Shown one piece after another: positions 1-7,047 of a DNA stretch of 15,762 nucleotides. This stretch comes from an uncultured Collinsella sp. (GTDB lineage Bacteria; Actinomycetota; Coriobacteriia; Coriobacteriales; Coriobacteriaceae), in the NCBI GenBank assembly GCA_900544385.1, contig UQVD01000048.1:1-15762 (forward strand), read 5' to 3'. A program made the translations under genes and the position numbers. The notes under the pieces were generated by a model. The model was given only the letters and a program-made list of their open reading frames with translations, ran no database searches and was not told the origin of the DNA. The stretch's first letter is position 1; every line of letters starts with the position of its first letter.

Positions 1-43
1 TACTGATCGGTGTCGTGGGCTCGGAGATGTGTATAAGAGACAG
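1..43 (+). other. Illumina Nextera i7 adapter with Tn5 mosaic end (not genomic)
   Basis: Positions 25-43 are exactly the 19-bp Tn5 mosaic end AGATGTGTATAAGAGACAG. Positions 10-24 match the Nextera read-2 adapter GTCTCGTGGGCTCGG with one mismatch at 12 (g for C). From memory of the kit design, the T at 1 would be the last base of the P7 oligo and 2-9 (ACTGATCG) an 8-nt i7 index. This is untrimmed library sequence at a contig end. It also creates the false beginning of a long plus-strand open frame that starts at 29. Confidence 0.96.
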
Positions 44-65
44 CCCGGGGCCTTTTGGCCCCGGG
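44..65 (-). terminator. Hairpin downstream of the surface adhesin, cut by the adapter
   Basis: A perfect 9-bp stem (44-52 with 57-65) closes a TTTT loop, 14 bases after the adhesin stop codon when read on the minus strand. It is positioned as an intrinsic terminator. The U-tract that should follow would lie below position 44, where the genomic sequence has been replaced by adapter, so the terminator cannot be confirmed as complete. Confidence 0.7.
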
Positions 66-79
66 CGCTGCCAGCGTGC

Positions 80-3000
80 CTAGCGCTTACGGATACCCCA
101 GACCAGGGCTCCGACGCCGGCCATGGCAATGACGAATGCCATGAGCAATGCGGCGGCCTGCTGGTCACCCGTGGTGGGCAGGAAACCCTTGACCGTCTTG
201 ACGATGTTCGTCACGGTCTTGGGCGTGCCGGGATCGGGTGTCGGCACGGGCGTCTCGGGCTTCTTGTACGTGTTGTTGAACACGATACCCTCGACGCTCT
301 TGTCGCCCTTGGTAAAGGCGACGTTCGCCTTGAGGTTGCCCTCGCCGTCATCGACCACGTTGACGGTCACGGTAAAGACGGACTTGTCGTAGGTCATACC
401 GACCTCGTCGCCCTTGACCTCGCTGATGGTGTAGGCGTGCGTACCGGGCTCGTCGTACTCAAACTTGTCAAAGTTGATCTTGCCGTCGGCATCGTTGGTA
501 ACCGTAGACTCGATGTCCTCGCCAACGAGCTTAAAGCTAAACTCGTCCTTCTTGAGCTCGCGTCCCTCGAGCACCTTGACCGCGCCGATGGAAACCTGCG
601 TAGGCATGGCGTGATACTTGTTGGTAAAGCCAGCCGACTCGGTGGTTCCCTCGAGCTTGTGCGTCGCGGTCAGCGTGCCGTCGCCGTTGTCGGAGACGGC
701 GGTCACGACGGTGTAGGTCGTGCCGTCATAGGTGACGCCCTTGTACAGGCCGAGCGCGTTGGGGCAAGCCTCGCGCAGCATGTACGTGTGCGTGCCGGGT
801 GCCTCGTAGCGGATCGGGCTCAGCGTCACGGTGCCGTTAGCGTCGTTGGTGCCGTTAGCGACAACCACGTCGTCCTCGAGCAGCTCAAACGTGAACTCGC
901 CTGCTGCAAGGTCGCGTCCGGTCAGACGCTTAACCGTCTTGACCTGATCGGTCACGGAAGAATCGGTGGGCGCCACGCCGTAGGTGTTGGTAAACGTGAA
1001 GGCCGCACCGTCGTCGCCTTCGTGCACGACGCTCAGATGTCCAGTGCCGTCGTCGGTCACGGTGTAGGAAACCTTGCGCGTAGCGTTGGCATCGTTAGTC
1101 ACGCCAGGGGCGCTACCGGACTCGGTCACCGTATAGGTAAAGGTGTGCGAGCGCGGAGCGGTGGGGGTTGCGGGATCGGACTCGTCGGTGTCAGTGGCGT
1201 CGGCGTCAACCTCGGCCTCGTCGGCGTCGGCCTTATCGGTCGCATCGTCCGTCACGCCCAGAGCGCGGTTGAGGTCCTCGAGCGTAAAGTGGATCTTGCC
1301 AAAGTCCACGTTGCCAGCCGCGTCGTTGGTTGCGGTCGTGCGCTCGGGCATCGGGGCACCAGCCTCGTCGGCGGTCACGGTAAAGGTGAACTTGCCCGTG
1401 ATGTCAGCCGGGGTCAGGCCCTCGGCAGCTTGGAGCTTCTTAGTGCCGGTGAGCGCGGCATCGACGGCTTCGGCGCCGTAGACGTTTTCGAACAAGGGCT
1501 CGACGCCGCCGTAGTCGACCGTTGCCGTCAGGGTACCGTCACCGTTGTCGACGACGATAACCTTAAAGCCAAAGCTCCACGTTGTAGCGGAAACGCCATT
1601 CGGCAGCCCGAATAAATCTTCGTAGGCCGTGTAGTTAATGGTCCAGGCGAGCTTACCGTCCTTATCGGTACGATAAGCAAGCCCAGCAGCCTCAAGATTA
1701 GCAAGCATCTTAGTGTCGTAGTGCAGCGTATCAAAGCTCACGTGCCCGCCGATATTGGGCTTGAGGTTTTCGTATGCCACAAGCTCACCCTGATAGGCGA
1801 TGCCGAACCAGAACTCGCCGTCGGCCATCGGGCGGCCGGTCAGAGTCTTGGTGGCAACGACCTGAGCGGCGGTGCCGCCAGGCGTGTTGGTCGTAGCGCT
1901 GTAACTGTTGTGGAACGGCACCAGGGCCTTCTCGACCTTGTTCTCGCCACTCTTGTGGACCGTCTCATGCGTGCCCTCGGGACCGCCGGAAACGGTCGTC
2001 GTAGCAGTGAGCGTGCCGGCGGTGTCGTCGGCGATGGCGATCGTCACCGTACGCACGGCGTCGTCGTAGGTGTAACCGGGCTGGCCGTCGTTCTTCTCGG
2101 CCACGGTGTACGTAAAGGTCTTGCCGGCGTCAGCCTGCGTAAATATAACCTCATGACCAGCCAGAATGTCGATCAGTCCGACCGTTGCCTCTGCCGCTGC
2201 GGGGGACTTGAAGCTATTAGCCCCGGGCAGCAGACCGAGCGCGCGAGCCGAAGCGTCGTCAGCAGGTGTCACGGTAAAGGTGAACTGACCCTCGGTCATG
2301 GGGCGGCCATCCAGATACTTGCTGAGCCACAGACCGCCGGCAGCGGTGTAGTTAAGCTCAGTGCGGTACGTGTTGGTAAAGCGTCCGTTTTCCTTCTTGG
2401 TGACGTTGGCGGTCAGGCTGCCATCGCCGTTCTCGGTCACGGTCACTTCGGCGGTTGCGACATGCGCGTCATACGTCATGCCGACCGTGCTGCCCGCGTT
2501 CTCGCGAATCTCGTACTTATAGGTTCCGGCGGCAGCGTAGTGAATCTTGCCGAACTTGATGGCGGCAATGCCGTCCTTCGCGTCCTTCTTGCTCACGGTT
2601 ACGGTTGCGGGATCGGGCAGTGGGGCGTCTTCGGGGGCGGTGATGGTAAAGCTGAACTCGTCCCCATCCGTCCAGTCGCGGCCGCTGATGACCTTGCTCA
2701 GGTCAAAGTCGAGCTCCGCATCGAGCGGGGCCACGCTGTAGGTGTTCTTGAAAGTCGCAGCCGTGGCGTCCTTCAGGACATGCTCGGCCTTGAGGGTGCC
2801 GTCGCCGTTGTCCGTGATGGTGGTCTCGATGGTGTACTTGGCGTCACTGTAGGTGATGCCCTTGCTGGTGGTTCCGCCCTTGATCTCGCGCAGCGTGTAG
2901 GCGTGCTTGCCGGGCTTGTCGTATGCGACCTCGCCCATCGTGATCGCGCCGTCGGCAGCGTTAGTGCCGGTAGCGACAACCTTATCGCCCTCGACGAGCT

Positions 3001-6000
3001 CGAAGGAGAACTCGCCTTCCTTGAGCTCACGCCCGGTCAGGACCTTGTTCGCGGTGATCTGGTCGGTGACGCTCGTCTCGACAGGCGTCACGTTATAGGT
3101 ATTGGTGAACGTGAAGGCCGCATCACCGTCCGGCTTGCGGGATACGCGCAGATTCCCCTTGCCGTCATCGGTCACGGTGAAGGAAACCTCGCGCGAAGGC
3201 CTGGCGTCGTTGGTCACGCCAGCGACCTCACCGGACTCGGTCACGGTGTAGGTAAAGGTGTGCTCGCGCTTCTCGGGCTTCTCACCCACAGCCTTGTTAA
3301 GGTCGTCGAGCGTAAAGGTAATCTTGCCAAAGTCGACCTTGCCGTCAACGTCGTTGTGCACGCTCGTGCTCGCAGGCATAGGTGCGCCCTCTTCACCGGT
3401 CACGGTAAAGGTGAACTTGCCGGTGATATCAGCCGGGGTCAGAGCGTCGTCAACCTGCAGATTCTTGATACCCGCAAGCGATGCCTCGGTAGCATTCGTG
3501 GTGTAGGCGTTCTTGAACTCGATGCTCTTGACGTCCTTGGCGTCCTTCAGCTCGTGCGTGGCAACCAGCTGGCCCTTGCCGTTATCGGCGATGGTCGTCA
3601 CGATGGTGTAGACCGCGTCATCGTAGTCAATACCGCCGGCGTTGCCCTTAACCTCATGCAGCTTGTAGGTGTGCTGGCCGATCTCGGTGTACTTGATGGC
3701 ACTGAACGTCACCTTGCCGTCGGCGGCGTTCTTAACGGTCTCGACAGGCTTAACTTCCTTGTCAATGATTTCGAGCAGCTCAAAGCTGAACTCGTCGGCC
3801 GTAAGGTCACGCCCGGTCAGAGACTTGGTCACGGTAATCTGGTCGGTGACGCTGGACTCAACAGGATTCGTGGCGTAAACGTTCTTGAACTCGGTCTCGC
3901 CCGAGGTCACCTTCACGCCAGCGCTCAGCTCGCCCTTCTTGTCGGGCGTTACCGTCACGGTGATCTCCGCGACGTTCTTGCTGTAGGCGATGCCGTCAAT
4001 CGTGGTCCCGGCATGCTTTTCACTGACCTTGTAGACGTACGTGCCAGGTTCGGTGTATTCGATCGTGCCGAAGTCGATGGCAGCCTTGCCCTGGTCCAGG
4101 TCAGCCTTGCGCACGGTCGCAGTCCTAGCCGCAGGCATCGGGGCGCCGCTCTCGGATGTCAGGCCAAACTCAAACGCGTCAGCATTCGTCCAGTCGCGAC
4201 CCTTGAGCACCTTGGTCAGGCCAAAGCTGGCCTTGGTGTTCACCATTGCCGGCGTCATGTCATACGCAAAGCTGATCTTGCCGTTGTTGCCCAGGTAGGA
4301 ATTGACATGCGTCGCGGTCGCCTTGGCGGACACGTTGTTCCACTTGGGGTTGAGAACGTCGGTCGCGGTACCAGTGCTGTTGCCACCCACGCTGCCCTTG
4401 GTAGTGTGGAGCTCATAGATAAAGGCCAAACGCGCGGTTCCCACGCTAAACGAAAGGTTGCCGTCCTCGTCGGCAACAAGAGCGCCGTCAAACTTCGCTG
4501 CGTCGCCGCCGACAAACTCGATGACAGCAGTGGCGGGCTTGGCCTCGCCGTTCGAGCCCCGCTCCTCAAACTCATCCTTGTAGTAATAGGTGCCAGTATC
4601 TGCCAGCGAATTCTTTGCAGGCTGCGTGCAGTCCTTATCCGCGTAAATGGGAGTCTGCTTCTGGAAGTAGTAGTAGCGGTTGGTGTCGGCCGGCTCAAAG
4701 GTCGCAACCGTATCACCCAGCGCACCACCGCTCCACTTGTTCGCGTAGAAGCTCACGGTCTTGGTGCCGTCAACGACAGTCGTATTATGCTCGATGTAGT
4801 TCTTGAGCCCTGCTACCTTCTCGGGCGTAAACAGGTTGTCAAGTGCGGCGCTCTTCACGCTCGAGGCATACTTCACCTGAATGGGCTTAACGTTGTCGAC
4901 CGAAAGCTTGCCGTCTACGGTCTTAAAGTGACTCAGCGGAATCAACGACGCAGGAATGTTAACCGTTACGATATCGCCCTTCCGGGGATTGTCATCGCCA
5001 GGACGCTGCACGGTGATGAGCAGGTCTTTTGCCTTGCCGGAAAACTCGTAGGTGTCGGTATTGGTTTCTTTGTTGACCGTCTTGCTCGCCTTGGTAAACG
5101 ACATGCCGTTGATGACGACTTCGGTAAATCCGTCGACCTGCATAAAGTCGCCCAGCTCGTCGGTAAACGTGATGTAGCCGGACTTGGTCTCGTCGTAGCC
5201 CTTATGGATTTCGGTCGGATAAGGCGGCTCCGATGTGATGGCCTGTGAGATGTCGTCGAAGACCTTCTTGAGCTCTTCAGCATTGGTCGCCGACTTGTAG
5301 TAGTCGGAATTTTCCGCGCGCGTGCCAAGCTCGTCGCTCGCATACGACGTGGCATCGGGAAAATTACTCGACACGGCGTGCATAAACTTGTTGACGTCGC
5401 TTGTCCCCTTTTTCGAGGGATCGGCAACAGGGTCCGCTCCACTAAAGATGCCGATGGTATAAACGGTGGCCTTGCCATCCTTCATCTTCTTGGCAGCCGT
5501 CACGGCAGCATTGGCGACGTCAGAATCAAACTCGCTGTAGCTCGTTGGCTTGCCGTCGGTAAAGAACACAACGGTCTTCTTGGCATCTGCGCGACCAGAA
5601 GTGATATCCCCGGCCAGTTCCAGACCATAGTCGGCACGCGTAGCACCGCTTGGCTTGATTCCAGCAACTGTATCCTTAAGAGCTTTCACGTTGCCGCCGG
5701 AGCAATCGGTCAAACCCTTCATTACCTGCGAGTGGTTGTACTTGTATTGGCCTTGATAGTACGTGTCATTGCCGACCTTATCAGTCTTATCACCCGCAAA
5801 CTTAACAATGGCAACCCTATGCTGCCTATCAACGCCCTCGATAGCCTCGTTTTGTTTGGCGATGGTGTTGATAAAGCTGTTCGCAGCGCTCTTCAGTGCA
5901 TCGATACGCTTGGTGCGATCTCCGCCACCCATAGGATCATCCATCGAGCCGGAGGCATCCAACACCATCACGATGTCAAGTGGCGTGGTGACTGTCACGG

Positions 6001-6319
6001 TTGAATTAGACGTCGAGGACATCGCCGAAAGCGTGGTCAAAAAGTCCGACTCTTCGTTTTCCCCGGTTGCCTTGACCGTCTTATCGGTCCAGATTCGGCC
6101 GACGTTTTGGGTCGTTACCTTATTGCCGCCGTGGCCTGCCGCCCAGATTTCCCAGCGTCCGCTGGTATCGGGGTCGACGACCTTTCCGGTCATTATCGGT
6201 CCGTCCATTCCTGTGCTGGACCTGGCGTTGGCCTCGGGCAGCATGGCGAATGCTGCGGCTGGCAACACCAGCACTACGGCCAGTATCACCGCCAAGAGAC
6301 CCCTCGTGTACTTACCCAT
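80..6319 (-). CDS. LPxTG-anchored giant surface adhesin with VWA domain and ten Spy0128-type isopeptide repeats
   Basis: Predicted cell-wall-anchored adhesin of 2079 aa. Residues 1-26 form a signal peptide (basic start, hydrophobic core, AFA). Residues about 114-365 are a von Willebrand A domain with a full MIDAS: DASGS at 121-125, T227 in GATRAD and D255 in FFTDG. Residues 370-690 form a beta-rich region I do not recognise. Ten repeats of about 110-160 residues (694-2018) follow the streptococcal pilin isopeptide linkage pattern, with K near a KxLxGR-like start, E in the YxxE strand, and N in a closing FxNxY. A Pro/Thr linker then leads to LPTTG (2047-2051), a membrane segment and the tail RKR, so sortase should attach it to peptidoglycan. 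No YPK-type pilin motif and no sortase gene are visible, so a long monomeric stalk with a VWA tip fits better than a pilus backbone. The start is supported by GAGAAGGGAG (6325-6334) just upstream. Cysteines seen are C206, C564 and C1852. The ligand is unknown. Confidence 0.93.
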   Translation of the reverse strand: MGKYTRGLLAVILAVVLVLPAAAFAMLPEANARSSTGMDGPIMTGKVVDPDTSGRWEIWAAGHGGNKVTTQNVGRIWTDKTVKATGENEESDFLTTLSAMSSTSNSTVTVTTPLDIVMVLDASGSMDDPMGGGDRTKRIDALKSAANSFINTIAKQNEAIEGVDRQHRVAIVKFAGDKTDKVGNDTYYQGQYKYNHSQVMKGLTDCSGGNVKALKDTVAGIKPSGATRADYGLELAGDITSGRADAKKTVVFFTDGKPTSYSEFDSDVANAAVTAAKKMKDGKATVYTIGIFSGADPVADPSKKGTSDVNKFMHAVSSNFPDATSYASDELGTRAENSDYYKSATNAEELKKVFDDISQAITSEPPYPTEIHKGYDETKSGYITFTDELGDFMQVDGFTEVVINGMSFTKASKTVNKETNTDTYEFSGKAKDLLITVQRPGDDNPRKGDIVTVNIPASLIPLSHFKTVDGKLSVDNVKPIQVKYASSVKSAALDNLFTPEKVAGLKNYIEHNTTVVDGTKTVSFYANKWSGGALGDTVATFEPADTNRYYYFQKQTPIYADKDCTQPAKNSLADTGTYYYKDEFEERGSNGEAKPATAVIEFVGGDAAKFDGALVADEDGNLSFSVGTARLAFIYELHTTKGSVGGNSTGTATDVLNPKWNNVSAKATATHVNSYLGNNGKISFAYDMTPAMVNTKASFGLTKVLKGRDWTNADAFEFGLTSESGAPMPAARTATVRKADLDQGKAAIDFGTIEYTEPGTYVYKVSEKHAGTTIDGIAYSKNVAEITVTVTPDKKGELSAGVKVTSGETEFKNVYATNPVESSVTDQITVTKSLTGRDLTADEFSFELLEIIDKEVKPVETVKNAADGKVTFSAIKYTEIGQHTYKLHEVKGNAGGIDYDDAVYTIVTTIADNGKGQLVATHELKDAKDVKSIEFKNAYTTNATEASLAGIKNLQVDDALTPADITGKFTFTVTGEEGAPMPASTSVHNDVDGKVDFGKITFTLDDLNKAVGEKPEKREHTFTYTVTESGEVAGVTNDARPSREVSFTVTDDGKGNLRVSRKPDGDAAFTFTNTYNVTPVETSVTDQITANKVLTGRELKEGEFSFELVEGDKVVATGTNAADGAITMGEVAYDKPGKHAYTLREIKGGTTSKGITYSDAKYTIETTITDNGDGTLKAEHVLKDATAATFKNTYSVAPLDAELDFDLSKVISGRDWTDGDEFSFTITAPEDAPLPDPATVTVSKKDAKDGIAAIKFGKIHYAAAGTYKYEIRENAGSTVGMTYDAHVATAEVTVTENGDGSLTANVTKKENGRFTNTYRTELNYTAAGGLWLSKYLDGRPMTEGQFTFTVTPADDASARALGLLPGANSFKSPAAAEATVGLIDILAGHEVIFTQADAGKTFTYTVAEKNDGQPGYTYDDAVRTVTIAIADDTAGTLTATTTVSGGPEGTHETVHKSGENKVEKALVPFHNSYSATTNTPGGTAAQVVATKTLTGRPMADGEFWFGIAYQGELVAYENLKPNIGGHVSFDTLHYDTKMLANLEAAGLAYRTDKDGKLAWTINYTAYEDLFGLPNGVSATTWSFGFKVIVVDNGDGTLTATVDYGGVEPLFENVYGAEAVDAALTGTKKLQAAEGLTPADITGKFTFTVTADEAGAPMPERTTATNDAAGNVDFGKIHFTLEDLNRALGVTDDATDKADADEAEVDADATDTDESDPATPTAPRSHTFTYTVTESGSAPGVTNDANATRKVSYTVTDDGTGHLSVVHEGDDGAAFTFTNTYGVAPTDSSVTDQVKTVKRLTGRDLAAGEFTFELLEDDVVVANGTNDANGTVTLSPIRYEAPGTHTYMLREACPNALGLYKGVTYDGTTYTVVTAVSDNGDGTLTATHKLEGTTESAGFTNKYHAMPTQVSIGAVKVLEGRELKKDEFSFKLVGEDIESTVTNDADGKINFDKFEYDEPGTHAYTISEVKGDEVGMTYDKSVFTVTVNVVDDGEGNLKANVAFTKGDKSVEGIVFNNTYKKPETPVPTPDPGTPKTVTNIVKTVKGFLPTTGDQQAAALLMAFVIAMAGVGALVWGIRKR
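266..4240 (-). repeat. Ten tandem isopeptide-domain coding repeats in the adhesin gene
   Basis: Repeat units by residue, with predicted Lys/Glu/Asn triads: R1 694-815 (K703, E767, N813); R2 824-940 (K832, E889, N937); R3 945-1075 (K952, E1028, N1073); R4 1082-1195 (K1092, E1145, N1192); R5 1200-1318 (K1209, E1273, N1316); R6 1322-1473 (K1334, E1408, N1471); R7 1483-1614 (K1491, Y1563 at the Glu site, N1612); R8 1619-1780 (K1627, E1733, N1778); R9 1787-1901 (K1797, E1850, N1900); R10 1907-2018 (K1915, E1967, N2016). R3 and R8 share TPADITGKFTFTV. R2, R4 and R9 share SSVTDQ/TSVTDQ starts. Triads are read by eye from motif position, by analogy with Spy0128. No structure was computed. Confidence 0.85.
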
Positions 6320-6371
6320 CGTGTCTCCCTTCTCACGGTCTCAGACCTTGCATCAGCCTAAAGTTACGAAA

Positions 6372-6451
6372 TGAGACACAATTAGGGCAGGTGACACACG
6401 TTCCAGATTTGATTTTGGGCGTGAGACAAATGTCTCACCAAAGTTGAGACA
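6372..6451. promoter_or_regulatory. Cluster of TGAGACA/TGTCTCA motifs, probable operator of the adhesin gene
   Basis: The heptamer TGAGACA occurs at 6372-6378, 6422-6428 and 6445-6451, and its complement TGTCTCA at 6431-6437. The middle pair forms the perfect palindrome GTGAGACAAATGTCTCAC (6421-6438), which has 8-bp arms and a 2-bp centre. TGTCTC recurs at 6322-6327 in the leader beside the ribosome site. The cluster lies 53-132 bp upstream of the adhesin start, as expected for a repressor or activator site. I could not identify a convincing -35/-10 pair or name the regulator. Confidence 0.55.
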
Positions 6452-6493
6452 CGAGAGTTTTCGCAGGAAAACGGATGCGGCTCGGAGCCAACA

Positions 6494-6710
6494 GGTCAAA
6501 ATGATCCGTTTTCCTCCGTCCCCGGGGGATCAGTTGGTAACGCTCGCCACGAAATCGGGCCATCTACTACGTTTAACCCGATACCCCTGACCATAACCGT
6601 GTTTTACGAAAAACCGCAGGCTTTCTACCTGCGGTTTTCTTTTCGCATTTTTTGCCGTGGTTGAGGGACGCCGCCCAAACGTAGTAGATAGGCCCATTTC
6701 ATGGCGAACG
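6494..6710. repeat. Noncoding inverted-repeat element, copy 1
   Basis: A 39-nt head (6494-6532) matches copy 2 at 34 of 39 positions. It is followed by long inverted arms, 6551-6574 against 6677-6700, about 22-23 pairs with two single-base bulges. The arms extend outward through 6541-6550 against 6701-6710 (8 of 10 paired). The 102-nt interior holds a second stem (around 6584-6593 with 6659-6668, partly G-T pairs) and a perfect 11-bp hairpin (6610-6638). No reading frame here looks like a protein. It could be a structured RNA, a palindromic mobile repeat, or both. Confidence 0.75.
6610..6638. terminator. Bidirectional terminator-like hairpin inside copy 1
   Basis: AAAACCGCAGG (6610-6620) pairs perfectly with CCTGCGGTTTT (6628-6638) across a 7-nt loop. 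Flanking A and T runs give a U-tract on either strand. On the minus strand it would stop read-through from the hydrogenase operon before it reaches the adhesin gene. Confidence 0.65.
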
Positions 6711-6732
6711 GGCCACACGGATGTCCTCGCGA

Positions 6733-6960
6733 GGCCAAAATGATCCGTTTCCCTCTGTCCACGGGAGATCAAGTGCTGTTACGAATATGGTGTCATTTCA
6801 AAACTATGCCGGTTTACTACGATAAAAACGAGATTCCCGACCACGCGTGATTTTTTCGCAAAACTACAAGCCGTCTACCTGCGGTTTTGATTTTGCCAAA
6901 TGCGGTGTGGTTGGAGGTGGGCGATTTATCGTAGTAATCCGGCATAGTTTTGTTCGCGAC
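6733..6960. repeat. Noncoding inverted-repeat element, copy 2
   Basis: The head is at 6733-6771. The inverted arms 6799-6826 and 6925-6952 pair at 27 of 28 positions, around a 98-nt interior. Compared with copy 1 the arm sequences have changed on both sides together, for example CTACTACGTTT/AAACGTAGTAG in copy 1 against TTACTACGATAAA/TTTATCGTAGTAA here. The inner hairpin is decayed: the right arm ACCTGCGGTTTT is kept but the left arm no longer matches it. No coding content is supported. Confidence 0.75.
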
Positions 6961-6983
6961 GGCACAACCGCGCGTTTAAGCGC

Positions 6984-7017
6984 GGGGCCGGTGGGGCATT
7001 TTTGCCCCACCGGCCCC
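6984..7017 (-). terminator. Strong hairpin downstream of the hydrogenase operon
   Basis: A perfect 15-bp GC-rich stem (6984-6998 with 7003-7017) closes a TTTT loop, 21 bp beyond the echF stop. A smaller CGCG-type hairpin lies immediately after it on the minus strand (about 6969-6983). There is no U-tract directly after the stem, so it may act as a 3' stabilising hairpin or a weak terminator, with 6610-6638 as backup. Confidence 0.65.
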
Positions 7018-7047
7018 TATTCCAGCTCTATTCCAGCTCTATTCCAG
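7018..7047. repeat. 11-nt tandem repeat over the echF stop codon
   Basis: The unit TATTCCAGCTC occurs at 7018-7028 and 7029-7039, followed by a partial third copy at 7040-7047. Read on the minus strand each unit carries CTGGAATAG, that is Leu-Glu-stop. The stop of echF sits in the first unit encountered by the ribosome. Confidence 0.85.

Noticed and set aside
25..43. Natural Tn5/IS50 end
   Set aside because: The mosaic end is a synthetic hyperactive sequence and is joined here to the Nextera adapter, so it comes from library preparation.
29..1615. Long plus-strand open frame (528 codons)
   Set aside because: It begins inside the Nextera adapter and runs antisense to the adhesin repeats. Its composition is that of complement-strand repeat DNA with no recognisable family.
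1721..5248. Very long plus-strand open frame (1175 codons)
   Set aside because: It is a mirror of the repetitive, GC-rich adhesin gene. The minus-strand frame has a signal peptide, VWA motif, isopeptide repeats and a sorting signal, while this one shows only Val/Gly/Arg-rich antisense sequence.
80..6319. Adhesin as a pilus backbone subunit
   Set aside because: No YPK-type pilin motif and no class C sortase gene are visible, and ten repeats in one chain fit an anchored monomer better.
6530..6772. 80-codon minus-strand open frame across the noncoding repeats
   Set aside because: It spans the inverted arms and hairpin of copy 1 and part of the copy 2 head. The DNA is better explained by the repeated structured element.
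6494..6960. CRISPR array
   Set aside because: There are only two copies, about 240 bp apart, with homologous rather than unique DNA between them, and no cas genes.
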